Positions 12,001-18,499 of a stretch of DNA of 64,000 bases are shown here, piece by piece. Where the stretch lies: the NCBI GenBank assembly GCA_024233545.1, contig JACKPL010000003.1, forward strand, positions 193,728 to 257,727, given 5' to 3'. A program made the position numbers and the translations under genes. The notes beneath the pieces were generated by a model that was given only the letters and a program-made list of their open reading frames with translations, did not search any database and was not told where the DNA came from. The stretch's first letter is position 1. Each line of letters begins with the position of its first letter. This DNA is from a bacterium. GTDB taxonomy: Bacteria; Auribacterota; Auribacteria; Auribacterales; Auribacteraceae.

Positions 12001-12225
12001 GCTGATAGAAATGGAGATATACTTGATGCGTTATCAGTCTTTGCACAATTACAGCCGGAGTTAGACACTAAAGGCCTTTATAGTGCTGACGGTAGATCAT
12101 CGGTTAGCGTGAGCAGTACGTCATTTATTCATTTGGGCGGAAATGAGATTTCTAACGGTAATGGCAAACCGGTAATGAAAATCAGGAATTTTTACCTCAA
12201 TCATCTTCTTGACCAATCGGCATAA
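1..12225 (+). CDS. Giant coiled-coil/TolC-like multi-pass membrane protein, 5' end outside window
   Basis: The frame is open from base 1, so the GTG at 19 is only the first in-window start codon and the true start lies upstream. Residues are counted from that GTG. A coiled coil with the signature W-Y-I-P (about 104) and LGGTPD (about 127-132) opens the visible part. It is followed by long Ala/Gln/Glu-rich helices broken by beta-hairpin segments near 326-374 and 682-721, an arrangement like the repeats of TolC. A membrane helix lies near 884-905 with a basic stretch after it. Further hydrophobic blocks lie near 1055-1167, 1703-1724, 2220-2291, 2968-3047 and 3224-3320, separated by long soluble segments I do not recognise. 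The last 300 residues hold a Rossmann-like domain (VIVLDSDS near 3865; VNRLNVRVFSN near 3970). The protein is paralogous to the giant gene at 53746-64000. An envelope-spanning structural or transport role is inference. Confidence 0.85.
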   Translation, partial: AANQRAVAELQDGIRTMPNDQAIDYLNQSQRLYVHYLNRFATELETVTVSKSNAQSQIETNEELIRNLYDLYQQEPVAAKKAAMENQIRALKNSVYDAQAYVAFSEWYIPKLNTEIQRVQKQIAQIQAAIRDLGGTPDRTVVTAAFDDIASSAQTARANADRLSSAEQALQTRERELLASISDIQGSLAFPFNRTDALLDTSQAQGVYQQQLLRSAQTLQGHLDELNKLITIDSRYRSGHQAVLDAIRADETIRAQLSIAPDAPLDVPQFISSVEQFTAIRAEITALREKLQGSPSLDTIKAVAERTQALYTQSQTFVRQMKLSHGTLDSPDLLVYRIQTTAPPSATGIRQYVTIKVGVLSGQSPTLVATVRDQNFNETQIDLAAQSRTVRQKLQALRESGREFSSLSVILDGWDAQITEDLDDIGTIQQAVEIERKRSAEIEPITVTIPQRITIYINGESRDIPAGPYQITGNLLSALEQVKAISRALQEPALAARLRAEGLEQVRQSLNKMYANLPAIEAGNSFVKQPGPEQHVVITVVENARRNVAIAEQLLGQARSSLQVAETAKQQAEENIRLAEAELQNARNALAQARNEVNEARVASQKQFEGLVSVMTGFDVSSIVRYQAQQQRLSARVTGGSNVRYRALIDSLTRMGRDAESALQQGNLNEFRAQYGDSVTVETDPSLAIAGLMRLRVTLYDGLFTLSWNPTNPEQLDFAMSYKLAEDGGVDLNRINAQRREAQNIISRIARQGDFNVVYQEVQQLERALASYQNSVSWVQYLQRITSQAEENRRKSQINLRRAQQFLETQQYEIARAEENLTRKEGEYRGAQDGLKQAERDAKDTITPAEAQGVFSSQGQPDVTTTGDTTLHDAGLGKEGDSVVKERIFSRILARIIYMLIGYILVLFGIDSIKRLANKKAIEREKAKLLDAASQQKAAQPGGLLRRLASYLPFRQLTVTEIIPFSGRRVLNLARNKPQFQRVARLMERWGIDTMAVVSDELKHEGKFIDVEKLSFKTLFSSEKVRSLSQKDRLIYRSRLFLRLFRSSYDDFISTGRFKMFWLLFAIVAGTVVFPVIGFPSLPLQLLSNIPLLWGGAPLFSPLFFLTPTITLPWFFWVPTLYFLPRLLYNAAVMVPVLWGIIQLLAFVGFAVFKYFFTKALYIILIPVLPLWRGLQSLSARWTNRTVPDLSDIRFLPNRIVQPIVRAYRRIAQSGRQKTPHGREFSIEFSERAIARAREWAEQNGFGPLETMARSDAQRLINSFIIEDTIKSTKHVVFQDEGNSLRVNVGDEIDDLAVSPGVFASMPAIYVPFFLPDKQHFNKWFWGILIQNFTQSLQYAASMGARSIRGAERGANAKHKIFSHIVSKSELDIHSFLFMVQPRWLMGHLHVIREELLGGRIVLDLEFTDARELEEKQAPEGVEQWNNVEDYVRYLIDRRAELPEFDAETLHQIFTQGLAIDVNFPDEMPEEDRQLIRDAIDAQMRNLVQIAAGYYRAYPDEFNPFYGPGENVTFSGHFPDVNPMDASDRFGLGTYADDPTQGVFYARGNYFGGFNYAPGGVTISGEDGNLSFAPTGEISRVEYQQKIGGTGEKVPGTKATNLNAVLLVIQGQTFLSREVVTRPDGTRELIIAFKDAHEEFLPEVAQARESFEEQSAERDAFFRRSWWNVSKKRFATIFDSTRKTFFSVNLGTRLGFEPFAGLRGILARWKTLTLGAFIGVIPVSLYGFLQDPINAAMQAYYDPLVVEKEARYEMYLNNQVYTKLHQQFSMQSEPLAGATVVLGGNRFSIPPAADLNILERREAFALELHQIAQDAGIHIDESFFISNAELLTDSHIGLREFLLAAELTRLQIARRANGGVIRTWDKALAEQGTALVNVQGYLTQLAAIFPTDSAQNTALRYLASTIGNTDRPITIQRYDPYGDIEEREYNQNTAYQVGVFNRTSQNHIAAYNQVAALTYHGSHDDNVHRSGALERQLGDRNREPIVRLGQERNELQGTRSWAMISPTGPLNIFQMKSMAKRIRNADGNPIPRLFVRRLVDASIKNGTPIDRIIIHDGNGNPPSDNPSQWRIIVVSDSERFLMSAAQVMPLIADVLAQNEFSGIQILPQQLDVIHRDGFNTLEKFKIYTAQGNELENYDRIIENANRIVTSRIVRSIFSIKTLFGIASPSQAAAVLKSISSTIGNPQALQDRITRIEAINQTRERLRESIRRLFTIDEKNVFDKIIVSPIVFFVNHSLLLSAVGLAALGIGPALSLLGAGIILPFATPGLGMLGLIGSGILSVYLGIGLPLMLIAGLRNYRVTVALLKELHGAKNDAAHNMLNNIPLIQKFRILPKSELAQVDEQLKIADGTSNDTFPLRSVINALRAGNPLIRPTYSETLERANMVQAALRNGVVIEPSTVDEEYVTRDTANEDYTEDIPFQEFNYNQTEIEPAVEEISNEFARRGRLLLDNLRRAATEDPHALMNSINEYITQRQRAEAPQGLEYRFEYVTLADIKALATLSRDLKNDGFIDVRTKSHRQDVRILGKIFGLNYEDALDMLSSYWSEAQWPVAVGIPFLPGTTKGRVRVAQRGGNIQDARPIPVLSALMTFAEPPWLAGLSAFNVLDTEADDPAFALAEDTKFGIMNVFNPPLYPNTPAISVHLKKYIEEQYERRTFGENSYKTAAQVGKGFSVLQGINALMSHPVFTYGADDQMRENWDILFKTVFNAKAHKRDEIAYEGAGRGSGWLNYIIFGYTLYGHLGKRIGGFPPGIAQSVRQIQYIRELDEQLNGRLLKVIRYLQITAPQPVLNGLSGVDFRLAVSIAKGFERIVVEGRDSGEVLDELIEQALRAHFNELNPSERAKAAAELQRGNELFRHHIPVPAEFDSYIVENEPRGIEPNQGVSTDFTDDEQSIIDELRNAGITEDNLAQILDSIRPLSPAVRLNALQNINVAVMTPARSLKNVEKWLWQFRYNKAIPRTITRKSFTRRVLGRILSISAIVGSVSLWGWWAVVIPLMFMITESMGIYHGKSVKSLVRIALGAASVVLMTILTGGIGALTVPHLLVLYVYLLGGERGADVFLYLLDRIPILGLEISNSIYNRGSLSEKLRDLELQDSFSSEQKQKIVTDVVSSIGAVATDPQEYENIFHNRFILNTLEQTYIMRLREYYRALYGDRAEALEQNIAASLSRFAVDQRLRILKKIHSRLRDSFSFQDTFLYFAKKIKPGENRLYQGFTAFARKFFTQASKARALGIAAVAVILATHIFVVGISFTPLGILGLILSTSVPFLFGTRTFEQTFGAVTGTILPILHVSLWGISASFMPLVVIISELIGGYMIGSTIGLLLKHSAEFFHNFILYPLYKRPVAAVRSWRTIREKSLDLKRRVLLSEIIPLVNEVDSDIEFTQKFDQLYFDTIESIEDSTFLGSDPDDTENGGGPSPTLPPDGFNPPDNRQGTPSSGTQALPQSPAGQDSLPRSEEAQDVAVRKGLADFGMMLGNALELNPFELETLTKAVELSEQIGLQTGDEPYFAIDAIQWESQPVSFSDLIRANQYLKIVHREQERLGMMTREQRNTADKTVNANHMTVIRLIQDVAAHTGKQYSEIKDRQKMSRETLLALLDERQSTILAEIENRGLQEDETNKLIQEINVRFARYKSLVVRLYRNYYSQSEDSFKEIIRAVNLMRVAPSIADAPFGLLPVIQRLNIEGKVSQRVYNAVLSIAFDNTIPFAQSVALVRGRTEADYVGYLIENEIDPYRETYGYLPIEEPVSEIAAFTAAPSDRELARVPVKNDIQQKQEMIDGLFAEFDGTGTSLALRNYLDNYGVNDMPVPSESVFSTDVFQGISRYGTSSSQILRQVLELGKSAGLSLVQSVALLRAMEDSGYIASAYGATDVIVLDSDSFQISARENTGNQARRALIESQIDSLYEMYRQAGRSVEIVVFSNQLESNQIVQRIGEGLSKKIRYVVGKELVDTGTPSDASDRYMKLFAGRIINHDVNRLNVRVFSNNAEVMDSAQKFGAILADRNGDILDALSVFAQLQPELDTKGLYSADGRSSVSVSSTSFIHLGGNEISNGNGKPVMKIRNFYLNHLLDQSA

Positions 12226-12465
12226 AAAGATACTGGCAATCATAAATATACCGTATAATCACGATGGGGCGAAAGGTTGTGGTTCTATGGCGGCGGGGAA
12301 GGAGTGTATCAAAATATTCCTGTCTCGACGTATTATTCTTTTGTAAACCGTAAATTTCATTTATACTATTTCCCGTAATTGAACGGATGGAAGAAGAAAT
12401 ATATCTGTTAAATTGAAAAAACTGTAGGTAAACGAGGCCATTTCACTGAAGGAAAATAAAAAGTC

Positions 12466-14316
12466 ATGTCAAATCAGAAACGAAGAAAAGATGTTCGCAA
12501 CCTTGCTATAATTGCACACGTTGACCACGGAAAAACAACATTAGTGGATGCCTTGCTTAAATATACCGGCGCCTATGATTTTAAACATGGCGAAGTGGCA
12601 ATCATGGATTCTAATCCGCTTGAACGAGAACGCGGAATCACCATTGTTTCAAAAAACGCTTCGTTCGAATTTAAAGGCGTTCAATGTAATATCGTTGATA
12701 CTCCGGGCCATGCGGATTTCGGGAGCGAAGTGGAACGGATTTTAAAAATGGTGGATGGTGTGCTCCTCTTGGTAGATGCGGTCGAGGGTCCCATGCCGCA
12801 AACAAAATTTGTACTGAAAAAATCGCTTGAGCTTCACTTAAAACCGATTTTAGTTATTAACAAAATTGACCGCCCTAATGCTCGTCCGCATGAAGTGGCA
12901 GACATGACTTTCGATTTATTCTGTGAATTAAACGCTACCGATGAACAGCTTGATTTTCCCATCGTATATGCTTCAGGGCGAGACGGCAAGTCGACTCTCG
13001 ACCTTGACGAACCTGCAGAGACAATGAAACCGCTTCTTGAAACAATCCTCCATAGGGTTCTGCCGCCGGTTGCCGATCCTGAGCTACCGTTTCAAATGTT
13101 GGTTACCATGTTGGCAAATGATTATTATGTCGGGCGCATTGCAATTGGGCGGATATTTCACGGAACCGTACAAACAGGAGAAGCTGTCGCTCTTGTGAAA
13201 CGAAACGGAACAGTTACACGCTCAAAAGTAACAAAACTAATGAAGTACCGCGGATTGGTAAAAGTCGAAACCGATCAGGCAATTGCTGGAGATATTGTTT
13301 CCATCGCAGGAATTGAAGATGTGGAAGTAGGAGAGACTCTTGCCTGTATTAACGACCCGAAAGGGCTTCCCACAATAAAGATTGATGAGCCGACAATTTC
13401 TATGAATATATCGCATAGTACCAGTCCTCTTGCCGGCAAAGACGGAGGCAGGTTTTTAACGTCACGCCACATTCGCGAGCGTTTGGAACACGAAGCTATG
13501 ATCAATGTTGGAATCAAAGTGGAAGAAGTTGACGGCGGCGAACGGTTTAAAGTTTCGGGGCGCGGAGAACTGCATCTTGCGATTTTAATCGAAACTATGC
13601 GCCGTGAAGGATACGAGATGGAAGTATCTCGCCCGCAAGTGATATTAAAGAAAATGGGAACGCAAGTGTTGGAACCGGTGGAAGAAGCGATTATTGAAGT
13701 TGAACCCGAATTTCAAGGAACAGTCATGGAAGCTCTCGGGCTTCGTAAAGGCGAAATGCGCGGGATGAAAATAACCTCAACCGGTTCGCTTCGTATGGAA
13801 TATGTCATAGCCACTCGGGCATTGATTGGATTCCGAAGTAATTTCTTGATGATGACGCGCGGCAACGGTATTATGTATCAAAATTTTCTTGAGTATCAAA
13901 CATTTAAAGGCGAATTGCCGTTACGCCAGCGCGGCGTTCTGGTGTCTCAAGCGGACGGCGATGCTGTGGCGTATGCGTTGTTTAATTTACAAGCCCGCGG
14001 AGAAATTTTCATCAAACCCGGCGACCGCGTTTACGAAGGCATGATTATCGGATTGCATAATAAAGGCGGAGATTTGGTTGTCAATCCTTTCAAAGGAAAA
14101 AAATTGACCAATATGCGTGCATCGGGGTCTGATGAAGCAATACAGCTTATTCCACCCCGCGAAATGACTTTACAGTTCGCACTCGAATTTATCGAAGACG
14201 ACGAATTAGTTGAAATCACTCCAAAAAACATTCGGTTGAGGAAAATCCACTTGAAGGAAGATCAGCGGCGGCGCCTCAGCCGCGGGCAAAAACCTGAAGG
14301 GCGCATGGCAAGCTGA
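12466..14316 (+). CDS. typA: Ribosome-associated GTPase TypA/BipA
   Basis: Translational GTPase of the EF-G superfamily that binds 70S ribosomes and supports subunit assembly and stress or cold growth in other bacteria. The 616-residue length is standard. All GTPase motifs are visible: AHVDHGKTT at 17-25, RGIT at 56-59, DTPGH at 78-82 and NKID at 132-135. The beta-barrel, EF-G-like domains and family-specific C-terminal region (LRKGEMRGM and following) come after them. The ATG at 12466 is preceded by GAAGGA at 12448. A leader of about 240 bases separates it from the giant gene; it has TATAAT at 12254 and TATACT at 12362 but no good -35 boxes. tex follows 42 bases downstream. Identification is secure. 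Confidence 0.97.
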   Translation: MSNQKRRKDVRNLAIIAHVDHGKTTLVDALLKYTGAYDFKHGEVAIMDSNPLERERGITIVSKNASFEFKGVQCNIVDTPGHADFGSEVERILKMVDGVLLLVDAVEGPMPQTKFVLKKSLELHLKPILVINKIDRPNARPHEVADMTFDLFCELNATDEQLDFPIVYASGRDGKSTLDLDEPAETMKPLLETILHRVLPPVADPELPFQMLVTMLANDYYVGRIAIGRIFHGTVQTGEAVALVKRNGTVTRSKVTKLMKYRGLVKVETDQAIAGDIVSIAGIEDVEVGETLACINDPKGLPTIKIDEPTISMNISHSTSPLAGKDGGRFLTSRHIRERLEHEAMINVGIKVEEVDGGERFKVSGRGELHLAILIETMRREGYEMEVSRPQVILKKMGTQVLEPVEEAIIEVEPEFQGTVMEALGLRKGEMRGMKITSTGSLRMEYVIATRALIGFRSNFLMMTRGNGIMYQNFLEYQTFKGELPLRQRGVLVSQADGDAVAYALFNLQARGEIFIKPGDRVYEGMIIGLHNKGGDLVVNPFKGKKLTNMRASGSDEAIQLIPPREMTLQFALEFIEDDELVEITPKNIRLRKIHLKEDQRRRLSRGQKPEGRMAS

Positions 14317-14340
14317 TAGTTCAGGTTTTGAACCGTTTTT
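14289..14340 (+). terminator. Possible intrinsic terminator at the end of typA
   Basis: A perfect 10-base inverted repeat (AAAACCTGAA at 14289-14298, TTCAGGTTTT at 14320-14329) encloses a 21-base loop and is followed by a T-run at 14336-14340. The left arm lies inside the last codons of typA. The long loop and the CCG between the stem and the final T-run make it less than classical. tex could still be reached by read-through. Confidence 0.35.
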
Positions 14341-14358
14341 ACTCGGTGAGGAAATTGT

Positions 14359-16518
14359 ATGGAACGGCGAATTACATCTCTTATAAGTACTCAATTATCC
14401 ATTCCGGTAGAATCGGTTGAGAATACAGTGAGATTGCTTGAAGAAGGCGCTACGGTTCCTTTTATTACGCGGTATAGAAAAGAAATGACGCGCAATTTGG
14501 ATGAAGCCTGTATCCGTGCCGTGAAGGAGAAGCACCAGTATTTCATTGAGTTGGCTGAACGCAAGAATACCATTCTCAAAAGCATTGAATCGCAAGGCAA
14601 ATTAACTGATTCACTCAAAAAAGAGATCGATTCTGTTTTGTCAAAAACCGAATTGGAAGATATATATCTTCCGTATAAGCCGTCCCGGAAAACCCGAGGC
14701 ATGAAAGCGCGGGAAAACGGTTTGCTTCCCCTTGCAGAGAGGATTATCAGCCAGAAAGATAATACAGGCGAACGGAATACTATTGTAAAGCCGTTTATTA
14801 CCGAATCTGTGCCTGATGCGGATGCGGCATTGCAGGGCGCACAAGATATTATTGCAGAATTCATTAACACTGATGCGGAATTAAGAAAAATAATCCGGCC
14901 TATTCTCTTTGCCGAATCTGAAATTAAAACAGCTGTTTCAAAAGAATGGGCTGGCAAAACAAGCAAATATGAGATGTATTACGAATACAGAGAACTGGCA
15001 AAAAAAGTACCGTCTCACAGAATGCTTGCGCTGTTCAGAGGAGAAACTGAAGGCATAATTAAAGTCGGTTTATCTTCTCCTACAGAAAAAATAATCAATC
15101 TTATTGAGAAGAAATACATTCGAAATACCGGATCGATATTTTATAAAAATATAAAAGATGCTGTAGCCGATGGATTTAACCGCTTACTACTGCCGTCGCT
15201 GACAACCGAGGTGTTCAATGAATTAAAAGAAAAAGCGGACAACTTTGCTATTGAAGTGTTTGCAAAGAATCTTGAACATATTTTGCTTGCTCCGCCTTTA
15301 GGCCCTCACCCTGTTTTGGCATTTGACCCGGGATTTAGGACAGGAATCAAAATTGCCGTTATAGATGCAACAGCCAAACTTATATTTCACGATACAGTTT
15401 ATCCATTGCCGCCGCATAATAAAAAGCGGGAAGCATTCGAAAAAATTAACGAGCTACTTAGCGCCTATGACATATCGTATATTGCTGTCGGCAACGGAAC
15501 AGCAAGCCGTGAAACAGAAGCGTTTTTGAACGAATTTAGGGAAGAATATAAAAAAGAAATTGTTTGCGTAGTTGTCAATGAAGCAGGCGCATCAGTTTTT
15601 TCAGTATCTGATTGTGCTCGCGAAGAATTTCCCGATCTTGACGCTACGGTACGGGGGACAGTATCCATCGGCAGAAGGTTTCAGGACCCGTTGGCTGAAC
15701 TGGTTAAAATTGACCCGAAATCGCTGGGTATTGGACAGTACCAGCATGATGTCAACCAAACGTTGCTCAAGCAAAAACTGGATGAGTCGGTAGAACATTG
15801 CGTAAACCTTGTGGGCGTTGACCTGAATACCGCATCGCATTCATTGTTATCGTATACGTCGGGTATCGGCAGTCAGCTGGCAAAGAATATTGTAGCATAC
15901 AGGGATGCCAACGGATTGTTTTCTCAGCGCAAAGAATTACTCAAAGTGCCGAAACTAGGGAAAAAAGCATATCAGCAAGCCGCAGGATTTTTACGGATTC
16001 GCAATGGAAAAAATCCGCTTGATGCATCGGCAATTCATCCTGAATCATATGATGTCGTCACGAGAATTCTGTCAGATTTGAAATGCGGTATTGGTGATCT
16101 GATGGGAAATGAAAAGCTGAGCAGTACAATAAATATCGAATCGTATGTCACCGATACTGTCGGCAGGGAAACGCTTCGCGATATTCTCAAGGAGTTGGGC
16201 AAACCCGGCCGTGACCCGCGAGATACGTTTGCGGCAACGGTATTCGATGAGCGCATCCGCGATGTTGCCGATCTTAAGGAAGGGATGGTTGTGATGGGTG
16301 TGGTGACTAATATCGCGCATTTCGGCGTGTTCGTCGATCTTGGCGTTCATCAGGATGGGCTGATCCATATCTCTAATCTAGCTCATTCATATGTAGCCGA
16401 TCCGTGCGAACTGGTAAAAGTTGGGCAAAATGTGAAAGTTAAGGTGATATCCATTGATATTGAGCGTAAACGAATAGGATTATCACTCAAGGATGTGGAT
16501 ACTATACCGGTTTCTTGA
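14359..16518 (+). CDS. tex: Tex-family RNA-binding transcription accessory protein
   Basis: Tex is a cytoplasmic nucleic-acid-binding protein linked to transcription and RNA turnover. The 719-residue product has the family order: an N-terminal helical region with the conserved VPFITRYRKE motif (about 34-43), a YqgF/RNase H-like fold (FDPGFRTGIK near 325), helix-hairpin-helix motifs (GIGSQLAKNIV and VPKLGKKAYQQ, about 505-545) and a C-terminal S1 domain (GMVVMGVVTNIAHFGVFVDL, about 643-710). Length is normal. The ATG at 14359 has GAGGAA about 6 bases upstream. The gene for an Smr protein follows closely and may be cotranscribed. Identification is secure. Confidence 0.96.
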   Translation: MERRITSLISTQLSIPVESVENTVRLLEEGATVPFITRYRKEMTRNLDEACIRAVKEKHQYFIELAERKNTILKSIESQGKLTDSLKKEIDSVLSKTELEDIYLPYKPSRKTRGMKARENGLLPLAERIISQKDNTGERNTIVKPFITESVPDADAALQGAQDIIAEFINTDAELRKIIRPILFAESEIKTAVSKEWAGKTSKYEMYYEYRELAKKVPSHRMLALFRGETEGIIKVGLSSPTEKIINLIEKKYIRNTGSIFYKNIKDAVADGFNRLLLPSLTTEVFNELKEKADNFAIEVFAKNLEHILLAPPLGPHPVLAFDPGFRTGIKIAVIDATAKLIFHDTVYPLPPHNKKREAFEKINELLSAYDISYIAVGNGTASRETEAFLNEFREEYKKEIVCVVVNEAGASVFSVSDCAREEFPDLDATVRGTVSIGRRFQDPLAELVKIDPKSLGIGQYQHDVNQTLLKQKLDESVEHCVNLVGVDLNTASHSLLSYTSGIGSQLAKNIVAYRDANGLFSQRKELLKVPKLGKKAYQQAAGFLRIRNGKNPLDASAIHPESYDVVTRILSDLKCGIGDLMGNEKLSSTINIESYVTDTVGRETLRDILKELGKPGRDPRDTFAATVFDERIRDVADLKEGMVVMGVVTNIAHFGVFVDLGVHQDGLIHISNLAHSYVADPCELVKVGQNVKVKVISIDIERKRIGLSLKDVDTIPVS

Positions 16519-16552
16519 CCGTGTCTTCAGAGAAAATAAAAAGAGTAATACA

Positions 16553-16813
16553 ATGGCAAAATTAAAACTCGACCTTCACGATATTTATAACAAAGGGCAA
16601 TCTATTGACGAAGCGCTGAACCACATTATCAACGAAGCGGTTGAAAAAGGGATTGCGCTTGTTGAAATTATCCCCGGCAAAGGAAGCGGACAGCTTAAAA
16701 AACATGTTCTCCGGTTTCTCGAGCAGAAACATATCCGCAAACTGTACCATCGCATTGATAAAGACAACAAAAATTTCGGGCGGCTTTTTGTTCATTTTAA
16801 AAAACAAAACTAA
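16553..16813 (+). CDS. Stand-alone Smr (MutS2 C-terminal-like) domain protein
   Basis: This 86-residue protein is essentially one Smr domain: the N-terminal LDLH (residues 5-8), then IIPGKGSGQLKKHV corresponding to the family's HGxG-type loop, and a terminal beta strand (GRLFVHF). Smr domains are nicking or RNA-cleaving nucleases in MutS2 and in stand-alone proteins. Here the usual H of the HGxGxG loop is replaced by P (PGKGSG), so activity is uncertain. The start is set at the ATG of MAKLKLDLHD; an upstream in-frame ATG at 16493 lies inside tex and gives an unrelated extension. The gene starts 34 bases after tex and is followed by another small ORF at 16832. Confidence 0.85.
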   Translation: MAKLKLDLHDIYNKGQSIDEALNHIINEAVEKGIALVEIIPGKGSGQLKKHVLRFLEQKHIRKLYHRIDKDNKNFGRLFVHFKKQN

Positions 16814-16831
16814 AACAGCAAGGGCAAATAT

Positions 16832-17071
16832 ATGATAGATAATGATATCCAGCGCGATTTCGGCGAACAGCCTATTGCTCGTATTATGGCGGATCATAAC
16901 CTAAAACCGCATGATATTGTAGCGGCATCGACTGAGCAAATCACCCATAAAATGGTTGCGAAGGCAATTAAAGGAAGACGGCTGACGCCTCATATTAAAA
17001 TAAAAATCCTCAATGCTTTGAATGCCGTTTCCCAAAAAAACTATTCACTTGGCGATCTTTTTACGTACTGA
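16832..17071 (+). CDS. Small conserved helical (HTH-like) protein of unknown function
   Basis: This 79-residue soluble, helix-rich protein is not a recognised named family. The segment from about 17 to 52 (ARIMADHNLKPHDIVAASTE, then ITHKMVAKAIKGRR) reads like a Cro/CI-type helix-turn-helix, with a recognition helix ending in KGRRLTP, and the C-terminus is DLFTY. It starts 18 bases after the Smr gene on the same strand, so cotranscription is likely. A DNA- or RNA-binding role is inferred from the fold pattern only. Confidence 0.75.
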   Translation: MIDNDIQRDFGEQPIARIMADHNLKPHDIVAASTEQITHKMVAKAIKGRRLTPHIKIKILNALNAVSQKNYSLGDLFTY

Positions 17072-17091
17072 ATAATGTAATTCTTTCCGGG

Positions 17092-17120
17092 TTGGTATCC
17101 CATAATACCGCGCTTATAAT
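17092..17120 (+). promoter_or_regulatory. Sigma70-type promoter for the DUF4910 gene
   Basis: TTGGTA at 17092-17097 and TATAAT at 17115-17120 are separated by 17 bases. They lie about 78 bases upstream of the ATG at 17198, in a gap that separates the housekeeping block from the glycan locus. Confidence 0.6.
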
Positions 17121-17197
17121 TCATAATAGAAGAAATGGCATATTTCTTGTTTGTATCTCTTTATGAAGTTGTTTATTAAAATAAAGAGAAAAATGCG

Positions 17198-18499
17198 ATG
17201 GAGAATGCTACATTTCTGCCGTTGATAAGCGAGTTTTATAATCTTAACCGTACAGCGGTGAATGCCGATACCGATAGGTTCGTTGAGCATATAAAAAATA
17301 TGTTGCCGTGCACTGTTCTTGAAATACCCTCAGGAGCAGAATGCTTAACATGGATTGTGCCGAAACGCTGGGAAGTACGTGAAGGGTATCTTGCCCGTTT
17401 AGACGGAACGCGTATTGTCGATTTCAATACCAATCCGCTTCATCTTTGGACACATTCAGTATCATTTTCAGGCGAAATCAGCCGGCAGGAGCTGGAGAGG
17501 CACCTCTATTCCGATTCTGCTCATCCTGATTGGATACCTTATCATTACCGCAACGGATACAAGTATGATGCTGAAGAGTGGGGCTTTTCGCTCAGTTATA
17601 ATCTGCATCAGAGCCTTGGCGACGACCGGTATTATGTTCATATAGATACGATTCTCGATACCGGCGGGACCATGAAAATTATCGATGATTATATCATAGG
17701 CGAATCACCGGATACCTATTTTTTTGCGGCGCATACGTGCCATCCCGCGATTGTTACCGACGGAATGGCGCCGTTAGCGGTGGGTGTCGAGCTTTTTAAG
17801 CAATTGCATCGCCGCAAACGGCTTAAAAATTCATACCGGCTGATACTTGGGCCAGAGTATTTTGCCGCGGCAGGTTTTCTTGCGATGATACCTGACAATC
17901 AAGTTCGTTTGCTAAAAGGCGGTATTTTTCTCGATATGCTGGGCAATAATCAGCCTTTGGGGTATCAAACATCGTTTCAGAACAATTCCCTGCTGGATAA
18001 AATCGTAGAAAATGTCTTTACACACCATGTGCCTTGCCATATCAAAAAAACATATAGGAAATTGTGGGGCAATGATGAAATGTTTTACAACGGCCCGGGA
18101 TTTGAGATTCCAACGTTGGGAATAGCGGGAGCTCCGCATCCCGAATATCATTTCGATGCCGATAATCTTGATTTGTTGAATTGCGGACAGCTGGCTCAGT
18201 CGCTTGATATTCTGCTCAAAATAGTTGAAGTGCTGGAAACGGATTACATTCCGGTTAGAAAATTCAATGGACCGTTGTATTTGTCGCGTTATGGGGTCTA
18301 TGTTGATCCGAAAGTCAATCCTCAAGGTTATGAACATATAGAATATATACAGATTCTCATGGATGGGAAACGGTCATGTTTTGATATCAGCAGTGAACTG
18401 AATATCGATTACTTCTTCACGAAAAGGTTTTGTGATGAACTCATCGCAAAAGGCTTGCTTGCGCCGTTGTGCGAAAAGGGGTACGACAAACGACAATGA
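17198..18499 (+). CDS. DUF4910 aminopeptidase-like zinc protein
   Basis: This 433-residue protein matches the DUF4910/aminopeptidase-like family, an M28-type zinc peptidase fold often encoded in surface-polysaccharide loci. Candidate metal ligands are visible in AAHTCHPAIVTDG (H179, H182, D188), followed by the WGNDEMFY segment and the histidine in PEYHFDADN. The C-terminal 80 residues resemble a winged-helix appendage. The substrate is unknown; by context it may act on an amide or acyl-amino group of a glycan precursor. The stop codon overlaps the next start (ATGA at 18496-18499), indicating translational coupling with the AAC(3)-like gene. Confidence 0.8.
   Translation: MENATFLPLISEFYNLNRTAVNADTDRFVEHIKNMLPCTVLEIPSGAECLTWIVPKRWEVREGYLARLDGTRIVDFNTNPLHLWTHSVSFSGEISRQELERHLYSDSAHPDWIPYHYRNGYKYDAEEWGFSLSYNLHQSLGDDRYYVHIDTILDTGGTMKIIDDYIIGESPDTYFFAAHTCHPAIVTDGMAPLAVGVELFKQLHRRKRLKNSYRLILGPEYFAAAGFLAMIPDNQVRLLKGGIFLDMLGNNQPLGYQTSFQNNSLLDKIVENVFTHHVPCHIKKTYRKLWGNDEMFYNGPGFEIPTLGIAGAPHPEYHFDADNLDLLNCGQLAQSLDILLKIVEVLETDYIPVRKFNGPLYLSRYGVYVDPKVNPQGYEHIEYIQILMDGKRSCFDISSELNIDYFFTKRFCDELIAKGLLAPLCEKGYDKRQ

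Noticed and set aside
19..12225. Complete gene starting at the GTG at 19
   Set aside because: The frame is open from base 1 and the first residues are already mid-coiled-coil; no ribosome-binding site precedes the GTG.
12226..12465. Non-coding RNA or tRNA in the leader of typA
   Set aside because: The 240 bases contain GC-rich and AT-rich patches and -10-like boxes, but no cloverleaf, conserved T-loop or terminator was found.
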